Assembly: GCF_025144335.1 (NCBI RefSeq)
Contig: NZ_CP083539.1
Location: 1,055,501-1,119,500 of the forward strand
DNA: 64,000 nt
Source: Jannaschia sp. W003
GTDB taxonomy: Bacteria > Pseudomonadota > Alphaproteobacteria > Rhodobacterales > Rhodobacteraceae
Direction of reading: 5' to 3'
Shown here: one piece after another, positions 33,737 through 41,060 of the stretch
How the letters are laid out: each line of letters opens with the position of its first letter
How positions within the stretch are numbered: position 1 is the first letter of the stretch
Notes under the pieces: model-generated
What the model saw: the letters and a program-made list of their open reading frames with translations, nothing else
What the model was told of the DNA's origin: nothing
Databases searched by the model: none
Program-made: the position numbers and the translations under genes

Positions 33737-34264
33737 ATGACCCCCGCGGATCCCGGCGGCGGCGCCGTCCCGTTCGACGAGTTCCTCCTGCTCGTGGGCA
33801 AGCTGAACTACTCGTGGACGAACACCGAGAGCCTTCTCATCCACCTGATCGCGCGGCTGGTCGGGTGCGACGACCAGACCGCCACGGTCATGTTCCTCAC
33901 GCTGAACTCGACGCGCGCGCGGCTGGACCTGGTGGAGCGGCTGGCCAAGCTCGAGCGCGTGCCCGCGGAGCGGCGCGAGACTATCCTCGCCCTCACGTCG
34001 CGGTTCGCGAAGCTCTCGGGCCTGCGCAACCGCTACAGCCACTGCATCTACTCCTTCGACCAGAACAGCGGGGCGATGCGCACGATCCTCATGCGGATCG
34101 CGGACCGGAAGCACAGCATCAAGGTGGGGCAGACGAGCGACATCGATCGCTCCGCCGCCCGCGAGGTGCAGGACGCCATCGACGCGATCGCCGAGCTGAA
34201 CATCGACATCTGGCGCGCGGTGGGCGAGGCGTTTCCGGACCAGCCCGCCAAGGGCGCCGGGTAG
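33737..34264 (+). CDS. HEPN-like protein of unknown function
   Basis: A 175-residue, mostly helical soluble protein with no known named family. It holds R97-N98-R99-Y100-S101-H102 in 'SGLRNRYSHCIYSF', the R-N-x3-H motif used by HEPN ribonucleases. The preceding helices 'TRARLDLVERLAKLERVP...ILALTSRFAKL' fit the HEPN layout, and the N-terminal 'NYSWTNTESLLIHLIARLVG' is typical of such relatives. It is 20 nt after the LuxR-like gene and probably co-transcribed with it. RNase activity is inference from one motif; no antitoxin gene was found. Confidence 0.6.
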   Translation: MTPADPGGGAVPFDEFLLLVGKLNYSWTNTESLLIHLIARLVGCDDQTATVMFLTLNSTRARLDLVERLAKLERVPAERRETILALTSRFAKLSGLRNRYSHCIYSFDQNSGAMRTILMRIADRKHSIKVGQTSDIDRSAAREVQDAIDAIAELNIDIWRAVGEAFPDQPAKGAG

Positions 34265-34292
34265 GGGAGCGGCCCCCCGCGGCGGAGGCGGC

Positions 34293-36002
34293 CTAGGCCG
34301 ACAGCGCCCTCGCGGCCTCGCTCTGGCTGAGGAACACCTGCCCCGTGAGGTGCGCGAGGAAGTCGGTCCGGGCGAGGCGGTCCATGACGGGCCCCTTCAC
34401 CTCCGACAGGTGCAATGCCACGCCCATGTCGCGCAGGCGCGCGACGAGCGCCTCGAGGCTCTCCAGCGCGCTCAGGTCCACGGCGTTCACGGCCGAGCAC
34501 ATCAGCACCACGTGGCGCAGGGCGGGGCGCTCGGCGGCGAGGGCGAGGACGTGCGCCTCCAGGCCTTGGGCGTTCGCGAAGTAGAGGCTTTCGTCGATGC
34601 GCACCGAGAGGACGGCCGGGTCGGTCTCGACATGGTGGCGCTCGACGTTGCGGAAGTGCTCCGTGCCCGGCACCCGCCCCACCACGGCGACGTGGGGCCG
34701 CGAGGTGCGCCACAGGTGGGTAGCCAGCGACACCAGCACCCCGGCGGCCACGCCCGGCTCCACGCCGAGCAGGAGCGTGGCGAGGATCGTGACGGCCACG
34801 GCGGCGAAGTCGGCGCCGCTGTAGGCCCAGGCCCGGCGCAGGATCGCGAGGTCCACGAGCGAGAGCACGGCGACGATGATGGTGGCCGCCAGCACCGCGT
34901 CGGGCAGGTAGTGGAGGAGCGGCGTCAGGAACAGCGAGGCGCCCAGCAGGCCGAGCGCGGTGAGGATGCCCGCCGCCTGCGTCGCCGCGCCGGCGTCGAA
35001 GTTCACCACCGAGCGCGCGAAGCCGCCCGTGACCGGAAAGCCCCCGGTGAAGGCGGCGCCGATGTTGGCGGCCCCGAGGCCGATCAGTTCGCCGTCGGGG
35101 TCGATGCGCTCGCGGCGCTTGGCGGCGAGGGTCTGGGCGACCGAGACGGACTCCACGAACCCGATCACCGCGATGGCTGCGGCCGAGCCGGCGAGGGCCA
35201 GCCACAGGTCCGGCGCGAATCGGGGCAGGGTGAGGGGCGGCAGGCCCGCGGGCACGTCCCCGACGATGCGCACGCCCGCGAGGTCGAGGCGGAGCATCCA
35301 CACCGCGAGCGTGGCACCCGCGACGGCGAGGATCGGCCCCACGCGCACCGCGATGGCGGCCGGGCGCTCGGCCACGCCGAGGCGGCGCAGGAGCGGCCCG
35401 AGGCCCCGCCGGACCCAGAAGAGGAAGCCGAGCGCGCCCGCCCCGATGGCGAGGGTGGGTCCGTGAACGTCTCCGAGGTTCGCACCCAGCGACAGCGCCA
35501 GCTCGGGCAGGGTGTGGCCGTGGGCCTCGATGCCCAGCACGTGGCGGAGCTGGCTTGCGGCGATCAGGATTCCGGAAGCGGTGATGAAGCCCGAGATCAC
35601 GGGATGACCGAGGAAGTTGGCCAGCACGCCGAGGCGCAGCACCCCCATCGCCAGCAGCATCGCGCCCGACAGGAGCGCGAGGACGAGGGCAGCGGCGACG
35701 AACTCCGGCGATCCCGGCTCGGCCACGCGCCCCGCCGCGGCCGCCGTCATCAGCGACAGCACGGCCACGGGGCCGACCGCGAGCGTCCGGCTAGTGCCGA
35801 AGAGGGCGTAGAGGACGATGGGCAGGATCGACGCGTAGAGACCCGCCTCGGGCGGCAGCCCCGCCAGCATCGCGTAGGCCAGCGACTGGGGCACCAGCAT
35901 GATCGTCACGATCACGGCGGCCAGCGCGTCGGCGCCGAAGGCCGCGCGGTCGTAGCGCCGGCCCCAGTCCAGGGCCGGCACGAAGCTGCGGAGGCGGTGC
36001 AT
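34293..36002 (-). CDS. SulP-family anion transporter with STAS domain
   Basis: A 569-residue permease with the SulP start ('MLVPQSLAYAMLAGLPPEAGLYASILPIVLYALFGTSRTLAVGPVAV'), 10-14 membrane spans, and a C-terminal STAS domain ('VVLMCSAVNAVDLSALESLEALVARL'). SulP members move sulfate, bicarbonate or other anions. In the context of a persulfide-oxidising operon it probably exports sulfite or sulfate, but substrate and direction cannot be read from sequence. It is 1 nt from the rhodanese gene. Confidence 0.92.
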   Translation of the reverse strand: MHRLRSFVPALDWGRRYDRAAFGADALAAVIVTIMLVPQSLAYAMLAGLPPEAGLYASILPIVLYALFGTSRTLAVGPVAVLSLMTAAAAGRVAEPGSPEFVAAALVLALLSGAMLLAMGVLRLGVLANFLGHPVISGFITASGILIAASQLRHVLGIEAHGHTLPELALSLGANLGDVHGPTLAIGAGALGFLFWVRRGLGPLLRRLGVAERPAAIAVRVGPILAVAGATLAVWMLRLDLAGVRIVGDVPAGLPPLTLPRFAPDLWLALAGSAAAIAVIGFVESVSVAQTLAAKRRERIDPDGELIGLGAANIGAAFTGGFPVTGGFARSVVNFDAGAATQAAGILTALGLLGASLFLTPLLHYLPDAVLAATIIVAVLSLVDLAILRRAWAYSGADFAAVAVTILATLLLGVEPGVAAGVLVSLATHLWRTSRPHVAVVGRVPGTEHFRNVERHHVETDPAVLSVRIDESLYFANAQGLEAHVLALAAERPALRHVVLMCSAVNAVDLSALESLEALVARLRDMGVALHLSEVKGPVMDRLARTDFLAHLTGQVFLSQSEAARALSA

Positions 36003-36003
36003 C

Positions 36004-36369
36004 TCAGCCTTCGACGGGCAGGCCGGCCTTGCGCCAGCCCTCGAGGCCTCCCTCGATCACGTCGGCCTCGTATCCCATGCGCCGGAGCTGGGCTGCGGCC
36101 ATGGCCGCGCGGGCACCCGAGGCGCACAGGACGTGGACGGCGCGCGCGTCGACGAGGCGGCGCTCGGCGGTGGGCAGATCCGGGTCGGCGCGCGACTCCA
36201 GCACGCCGCGCGGCACGTGGAGCGCGCCCTCGACGCGACCCTTCTCCTCCAACTCGCCCGACTCGCGCACGTCGAGGATCAGTCCCCCGGCGTCCTGCGC
36301 CTCCTGCGGGGAGACGCTTCCGACCTGCGCCTTCGCCTCGGCCACCAGGTACTTCATGCTCATCGGCAT
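36004..36369 (-). CDS. single-domain rhodanese
   Basis: A 121-residue cytoplasmic rhodanese domain with substrate loop 'VHVLCASGARAAMAAAQLRRMGY', where the persulfide-bearing cysteine sits in C-A-S-G-A-R. 'ILDVRESGELEEKGRVEGALHVPRGVLE' is the family's N-terminal signature. It transfers sulfane sulfur, here likely between persulfide substrates and the dioxygenase-like neighbour. The start at 36369 follows GGAG by 7 nt. Confidence 0.93.
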   Translation of the reverse strand: MPMSMKYLVAEAKAQVGSVSPQEAQDAGGLILDVRESGELEEKGRVEGALHVPRGVLESRADPDLPTAERRLVDARAVHVLCASGARAAMAAAQLRRMGYEADVIEGGLEGWRKAGLPVEG

Positions 36370-36381
36370 CGCGGCACTCCT

Positions 36382-37293
36382 TCAGAACTTGTTGAGCGGC
36401 ATCTTGAGGTAGCTGTGCCCGTCGTCCTCGGGCGGGGGCAACTGGCCGGCGCGCAGGTTCACCTGCAGCGCGGCCAGCATGCGGTCGGGCAGCGCGAGGG
36501 TCGCGTCGCGCTTCTCGCGCTTGGCGATCCAGGCATCCCGGTCGGTGCCGCGCTTCACGTGGACGTTGCGCTCGAGGTGCTCGGCCACGGTCGCCTCCCA
36601 CTCGGGCGCGTCACGGTCGTCGCCGGGATAGTCGTGGCCGATGAAGAGACGGGTCGACTCGGGCAGGGCGAGGATCGCCTGGATCGAGGCCCACAGCTCC
36701 GCCGCCGAGCCGCCCGGGAAGTCGCAGCGCGCGGTGCCCTGGTCGGGCTGCATCAGCGTGTCGTGCACGAAGGCCGCGTCCTCGCCCACCACGTAGGTGA
36801 TGGACCCCAGCGTGTGGCCGGGCGAGAGCATCACCCGCACGTCGAGCTTGCCGATCCGGAACGTGTCGTCGTCGGCGAACAGGCGGGCGTAGTCGCGGTC
36901 CACGTCGAACGCATCGGGCATGTTGTAGAGCCCGCGCCAGAGCTCGGCGATCTCGCGGACCTTCGTGCCGATGGCGTTGGGCACGCCGAAGCGCCCGGCC
37001 AGTTGCACCGAGGCGGTGAAGTGGTCGGCATGGGGGTGGGTGTCAAGCACCCATTCCACGGTCAGGCCCTCGCGCTCCACGATGGCGATGGCCTGGTCGC
37101 GGGCCTCGGTGCCGGTCGAGAAGCCGGCCGGATCGAAGTCCTGCACCACGTCGACGAGCGCGGCCTTCCGCGTCTCGGGGCAGGCGACGACGTACTGCGC
37201 CGAGCCGGTGGGGGGGTCGTAGAAGCCCCAGACGTCGGGCGAGCCGGGGCCCTTCGAGGGGGAGTGCCGCTCGGTGCGTTCGGAATCGGACAT
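36382..37293 (-). CDS. Blh/persulfide dioxygenase-like MBL-fold protein
   Basis: A 303-residue MBL-fold protein of the ETHE1/Blh type: 'WVLDTHPHADHFTASVQLAGRFG' (zinc ligands), 'LSPGHTLGSITYVVG', 'FVHDTLMQPDQGTARCDFPGGSA' and 'LFIGHDYPGDDRDAPEWEATVAEH'. ETHE1 oxidises glutathione persulfide to sulfite using a single iron. In Xylella and Agrobacterium blh lies with bigR, and this locus has the same partners. The gene is 1 nt from pmpB-like and 12 nt from the rhodanese gene. Confidence 0.9.
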   Translation of the reverse strand: MSDSERTERHSPSKGPGSPDVWGFYDPPTGSAQYVVACPETRKAALVDVVQDFDPAGFSTGTEARDQAIAIVEREGLTVEWVLDTHPHADHFTASVQLAGRFGVPNAIGTKVREIAELWRGLYNMPDAFDVDRDYARLFADDDTFRIGKLDVRVMLSPGHTLGSITYVVGEDAAFVHDTLMQPDQGTARCDFPGGSAAELWASIQAILALPESTRLFIGHDYPGDDRDAPEWEATVAEHLERNVHVKRGTDRDAWIAKREKRDATLALPDRMLAALQVNLRAGQLPPPEDDGHSYLKMPLNKF

Positions 37294-37294
37294 G

Positions 37295-37735
37295 TCAGGC
37301 TCCTTGCGTTGCGGGGGCGGGGGCGAGGGCGCGCTTCGCCGGACCGCCCAGGACGAGGCCCAGGACCATCGCGACGAGGAAGACGAGCGCGCCCGCGTCG
37401 AGCGAGGGCAGGGCCGTCCAGGCGGGGCCGGGGCAGAAGCCGCCGATGCCCCATCCGGTGCCGAAGAGGGCGGCGCCTACCAGCAGCGGGCGGTCTACGT
37501 CCCGAGCCGAGGGGATGTCGAAGTCCGGCATCGCCAGGGGGCTCGCGCGGCGCCAGGCGAAGCGGTAGCCGAGGAAGGCCGTCACGCTCGCCCCGCCCAT
37601 CACGAAGGCGAGGCTGGGGTCCCACGGACCCAGCACGTCGAGGAAGTTCAGCACCTTCGCGGGGTTCGACATGCCCGAGACGACGAGGCCGAGGCCGAAC
37701 ACGAGGCCGGCGAGGAATCCGAGGAACGCGCGCAT
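37295..37735 (-). CDS. YeeE/YedE-family membrane protein (PmpB-like)
   Basis: A 146-residue membrane protein with four spans, family segments 'GLVFGLGLVVSGMSNPAKVLNFLDVLGPWDPSLAFVMGG' and 'GTGWGIGGFCPGPAWTAL', where the C-P-G cysteine probably handles thiosulfate or persulfide sulfur. Two-subunit YeeE proteins (PmpA/PmpB) import or export sulfur compounds. It follows the partner gene after 3 nt. Confidence 0.9.
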   Translation of the reverse strand: MRAFLGFLAGLVFGLGLVVSGMSNPAKVLNFLDVLGPWDPSLAFVMGGASVTAFLGYRFAWRRASPLAMPDFDIPSARDVDRPLLVGAALFGTGWGIGGFCPGPAWTALPSLDAGALVFLVAMVLGLVLGGPAKRALAPAPATQGA

Positions 37736-37738
37736 CGG

Positions 37739-38194
37739 TCAGCCTCCCACCACGTGACGCAGCACGAGCACGGTCGCGGCGGCGAAGAGCATGAAGGTGA
37801 TCACGGCGACCAGCGAGCGCCCCGACAGCCGCGCCAGCCCGCAGACCCCGTGCCCGGACGTGCAGCCCGAGCCGACGCCGGTGCCGAGACCGACCAGCAG
37901 TCCCGCCAGCGCCATGCCAGGCACCGACGGCGGGATCGCCTGCTCGAACGGGCCGGCGATGAGCACGTAGAGGACCGGCGCCGCCACCAGCCCGCCGAGG
38001 AAGGCGAGGCGCCAACCCCAGTCGGGCGCGGCGTCGCGTCCGGGGATCGCGGGCGAGAGCGCGCCGGTGGAGATCCCGGCGATGCCGGCGATGCGGCCGA
38101 AGACTAGCATCACCATCACCGCGGAGAGGCCGATCAGGACCCCTCCGAACAGCGAGGCCCACAGCGTGAAGGCGGTGGGAACGACGGGCAGCAT
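37739..38194 (-). CDS. YeeE/YedE-family membrane protein (PmpA-like)
   Basis: A 151-residue membrane protein with the motif 'GLGTGVGSGCTSGHGVCGLARLSGRS', the conserved cysteine site of thiosulfate-handling YeeE transporters. With the following gene it forms the two-piece counterpart of full-length YeeE. It is the first gene of the minus-strand persulfide operon and stands divergent to the ArsR-type regulator, which probably controls it. Confidence 0.9.
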   Translation of the reverse strand: MLPVVPTAFTLWASLFGGVLIGLSAVMVMLVFGRIAGIAGISTGALSPAIPGRDAAPDWGWRLAFLGGLVAAPVLYVLIAGPFEQAIPPSVPGMALAGLLVGLGTGVGSGCTSGHGVCGLARLSGRSLVAVITFMLFAAATVLVLRHVVGG

Positions 38195-38260
38195 GGGCGG
38201 TCCTCCGGGTCGGGCGAATGCGCACTGGCGCGAACGGGCTTGTGGGGCTATATATGCACA
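38195..38260. promoter_or_regulatory. divergent sqrR/pmpA promoter region
   Basis: A 66-bp gap. Its sqrR-side part (GGCTATATATGCACAATG) is AT-rich and is the probable binding site of the ArsR-type regulator. BigR and SqrR operators lie between bigR/sqrR and the neighbouring operon in known cases. No exact palindrome can be delimited by eye. Confidence 0.45.
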
Positions 38261-38611
38261 ATGTCTAAATCAGGCAACGCTAATATAGGGGGAGCGGTTC
38301 CCGAGGCGCTCGCGGAGCGGGCCGACCGCGTGGCCGCGCGGCTGGGCGTGCTCGCCAACGCCAAGCGCCTCCTGATCCTGTGCCACCTGATGCAGGCCGA
38401 GACGGACGGCAGCGGCGAGATGACGGTGGGCGCGCTGCAGCGCGCCGTGGACCTGTCGCAGTCGGCGCTCTCCCAGCACCTCGCCCGCCTGCGCGACGCC
38501 GGCATCGTGGCGACGCGGCGCGAGGCGCAGACCATCCACTACCGCATCGACGATCCCGAGATGCGCCGAATGATGGCCGCGCTCTACGACGTGTTCTGCC
38601 GCGGCGCCTGA
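38261..38611 (+). CDS. sqrR: SqrR/BigR-type ArsR-family persulfide-sensing repressor
   Basis: A 116-residue winged-helix ArsR regulator with HTH 'VDLSQSALSQHLARLRDAGIVATRREAQ'. Cysteines are at 41 ('LILCHLM') and 113 ('DVFCRGA'), very close to the C41/C107 pair that forms a sulfur-bridged link in Rhodobacter SqrR and the C42/C108 pair of BigR. No ArsR metal-binding ELCVCDL motif is present. It represses genes for sulfide and persulfide oxidation until reactive sulfur accumulates. The start at 38261 aligns C41 with the family. Confidence 0.85.
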   Translation: MSKSGNANIGGAVPEALAERADRVAARLGVLANAKRLLILCHLMQAETDGSGEMTVGALQRAVDLSQSALSQHLARLRDAGIVATRREAQTIHYRIDDPEMRRMMAALYDVFCRGA

Positions 38612-38622
38612 CGCACGGCCCG

Positions 38623-38658
38623 TTGCAGCCCCCATTCTGGTCGACTAGGATACCAGTA
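38623..38658 (+). promoter_or_regulatory. sigma70-like promoter with overlapping operator
   Basis: TTGCAG at 38623-38628 and TAGGAT at 38646-38651 are separated by 17 nt. ACTAGGATACCAGTA (38644-38658) overlaps the -10 element. The core CTAGGATACCAG occurs again, reversed, at 44095-44106 before dctP. It resembles GntR-type uxuR/exuR operators (TGGTATACCA). Confidence 0.65.
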
Positions 38659-38672
38659 ATGGGGAGGGTGCC

Positions 38673-39818
38673 ATGGATCGGACGTTGCGGGTTCTCGTCG
38701 CGGGAACGGGCTTCGCGGGGCAGGGGCACGCGGAGGCCTTCCGCGCCGCGGGCGCCGAGGGCGTGGGCATGGTGGGCCGCACGCCCGAGGTGGTGCGCGA
38801 GGTCGCCGCGCGCATGGACATCCCCCATGCCGGCACCGACTGGACCGCCGCGCTGAAGGCGTGCCGCCCGGACGTCGTCTCGATCGCCACCCCCGGCGGC
38901 GCCCACCACGGGCCGATCCGCGCGGCCATCGACGCGGGCTGCCACGTGTTCTGCGACAAGCCCCTGACGGACAGCGCCGACACCGCCGAGGACCTGCGGG
39001 ACCGCGCGCGGGCGCGGGGCGTCAAGACGGCCTTCGCGGCGAGCTTCCGCTACACCCCGAGCGTCCTCCACGCGCGCGCGCTGGTCGCGGCGGGCGCCAT
39101 CGGCGAGCCGACGGAGGTGGAGTGCATCTCGCACTTCGGCCTCGAGCGAGGCATCCCCTTCGGCTGGTCGCACCGCCGCGCGGACGGCGGGGGGCGGCTC
39201 GCCAACAACTTCACCCACTCGCTCGCCATCGTCACCTCGGTGGTGGGCGAGCGCATCCTCGGCGTCTTCGGCGACCTGCGCGACGATCTCGGCCGCGCGC
39301 CAGTCGTGGAGGGCGTGCACGACTTCACGAAGCGCCGCGCCTTCATCCCCGCCGATCTGGACGACCCCGCCCTGGAGTGGGGCGAGAGCGACGTGGAGTG
39401 GTCCTACGCCGTGCTGGCCCGCATCGAGAGCCCGCTGGCCACCAAGCCCGTCTCGGCGCTGTTCAAGCACAGTGGGCTGGTGCCGCGCCTGCGCGAGGAT
39501 CACGTGGTGTTCTACGGCACCCGCGGCGCGATCTATCTGGAAGGGCACTACGGCAGCGGCACGCTCCACCACCACGACGGCACCGGCTGGCGGATCGTGC
39601 CCACGCCCGAGGCCATCCGCGCCGCCGTTCCCGAGGCGAAGGGCGAGACCGAGCAGTGCTGGGCGCATCTCGCCCGGCTCTTCGTGCGCGACATCCGGGG
39701 CGAGGCGGTTGAGCCCTACCCGACCTTCGAGGAGGGCGCGCGCTACCAGCGCATCATCGACCTCCTGCGCGCGGGCGGGACATGGACCGAGGTTCCGGCG
39801 CCGGAGGGCGCGGCATGA
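38673..39818 (+). CDS. Gfo/Idh/MocA family dehydrogenase
   Basis: A 381-residue NAD(P)-dependent dehydrogenase. The Rossmann motif 'VLVAGTGFAGQGHAEAFRAAG' starts the protein; 'GCHVFCDKPLTDSADTAE' holds the family's catalytic K-P motif, and the second domain includes 'AASFRYTPSVLHARALVAAGAIGEP'. These enzymes oxidise sugars, inositol or sugar-acid derivatives. It ends in ATGA overlap with the dehydratase gene, so the two are co-translated and probably act on successive intermediates. Confidence 0.9.
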   Translation: MDRTLRVLVAGTGFAGQGHAEAFRAAGAEGVGMVGRTPEVVREVAARMDIPHAGTDWTAALKACRPDVVSIATPGGAHHGPIRAAIDAGCHVFCDKPLTDSADTAEDLRDRARARGVKTAFAASFRYTPSVLHARALVAAGAIGEPTEVECISHFGLERGIPFGWSHRRADGGGRLANNFTHSLAIVTSVVGERILGVFGDLRDDLGRAPVVEGVHDFTKRRAFIPADLDDPALEWGESDVEWSYAVLARIESPLATKPVSALFKHSGLVPRLREDHVVFYGTRGAIYLEGHYGSGTLHHHDGTGWRIVPTPEAIRAAVPEAKGETEQCWAHLARLFVRDIRGEAVEPYPTFEEGARYQRIIDLLRAGGTWTEVPAPEGAA

Positions 39819-41035
39819 GGATCACCGGCGCCAGGGTGTTCGTGGGCGGACCCGGCAAGAATTACGTCACGCTCAAGATCGAGACCGACGTGGGCGTGCA
39901 CGGGCTGGGCGACGCCACGCTCAACAACCGCGAGACCCTGCCCGCCGCCTACCTGCGCGACTACGTCGTGCCGAACCTCGTGGGCATGGACCCGCGCCGC
40001 TCCGAGGACATCTGGCAGTTCCTCTACCGCGGCGCCTACTTCCGCCGCGGGCCGGTCGCCATGGCCGCCTTCGGGGCCGTCGACATGGCGCTGTGGGACA
40101 TCAAGGGCAAGCTGGCGGGCATGCCGGTCTGCGACCTGCTCGGCGGGCGCAGCCGCGAGGGCGCGATGGTCTACGGCCACGCCGCGGGGGCAGACCTCGA
40201 GGACCTCATGGACTCCGTCGCCTCCCACGTGGAGCGCGGCTACCGCGCCGTGCGGGTGCAGTGCGCCGTGCCCGGCATGGCCGGCTATGCGGTGCCCGAG
40301 GCGCGGGGCGGGGCGGGCGACTTCATCACCGACTTCGGCGGCATCCGCTCCAAGGTGGAGGCGTGGGACACGGGCCGCTACATGCGCTTCATGCCCGGCG
40401 CCCTGGCCGAGATCCGCGCCCGCTTCGGGCCGGAGCTGCACATCCTCCACGACGTCCACCACCGCCTCCTGCCCCGCGAGGCCGCGGAGTTCGCCCGCGC
40501 GGTCGAGCCCGTCGGCCTCTTCTGGCTGGAGGACCCGACCCCGGCCGAGGATCAGGACGCGCTGCGGATCATCCGCCAGCACTCCACGGTGCCGCTGGCC
40601 ATCGGCGAGGTGTTCAACTCGATCTGGGACTGCAACCGCTTGATCGAGCGGGAGCAGATCGACTTCATCCGCGTGGCCGCCACCTACGCGGGCGGCATCA
40701 CCCACGTGCGGCGCATCGTCGACCTAGCGGCGCTGCACCACGTGCGCACCGGCTTCCACGGGGCGCCGAGCCACTCGCCGATCTGCATGGCGGCCCACGC
40801 CCATCTCGACGTCTGGGCGCCCAACTTCGGCATCCAGGAGTGGCTGGTGCTGGGGACCCCCGCGTGCGACGCGCTGTTCCCCACGGAGCACCGAGTCGAG
40901 GACGGCATGCTGCGGGTCAGCGACGCGCCGGGCCTCGGGGTGGAGTTCGACGAGCGCGAGGCGGCGCGCTACGAGTACCGCCCCGGCAGTCATCCGGTGG
41001 TGCGGCTTGGGGACGGCACGCTCTGGAACTACTGA
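39815..41035 (+). CDS. enolase-superfamily D-mannonate dehydratase-like protein (ManD)
   Basis: A 406-residue enolase-superfamily sugar-acid dehydratase. ManD features: 'LHDVHHRLLP' (Asp ligand with paired His), 'LFWLEDPTPAED' (Glu), 'LAIGEVFNSIWD' (Glu) and 'HVRTGFHGAPSHSP' (base His). N-terminal 'ITGARVFVGGPGKNYVTLKIETDVGVHGLGDATLNNRE' matches. It dehydrates D-mannonate or a related aldonic acid to a 2-keto-3-deoxy acid. ManD members vary in substrate, so the acid is uncertain. The ATG at 39815 is in the upstream stop overlap. Confidence 0.9.
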   Translation: MRITGARVFVGGPGKNYVTLKIETDVGVHGLGDATLNNRETLPAAYLRDYVVPNLVGMDPRRSEDIWQFLYRGAYFRRGPVAMAAFGAVDMALWDIKGKLAGMPVCDLLGGRSREGAMVYGHAAGADLEDLMDSVASHVERGYRAVRVQCAVPGMAGYAVPEARGGAGDFITDFGGIRSKVEAWDTGRYMRFMPGALAEIRARFGPELHILHDVHHRLLPREAAEFARAVEPVGLFWLEDPTPAEDQDALRIIRQHSTVPLAIGEVFNSIWDCNRLIEREQIDFIRVAATYAGGITHVRRIVDLAALHHVRTGFHGAPSHSPICMAAHAHLDVWAPNFGIQEWLVLGTPACDALFPTEHRVEDGMLRVSDAPGLGVEFDEREAARYEYRPGSHPVVRLGDGTLWNY

Positions 41036-41054
41036 GGGGCGCCGCCGCCGCCCC
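41036..41054. terminator. short hairpin between converging manD-like and dctM genes
   Basis: GGGGCG (41036-41041) with CGCCCC (41049-41054), 7-nt loop, in the 25-nt gap between two converging genes. The stem is only 6 bp, so this is a weak call. Confidence 0.4.
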
Positions 41055-41060
41055 CCGGGG

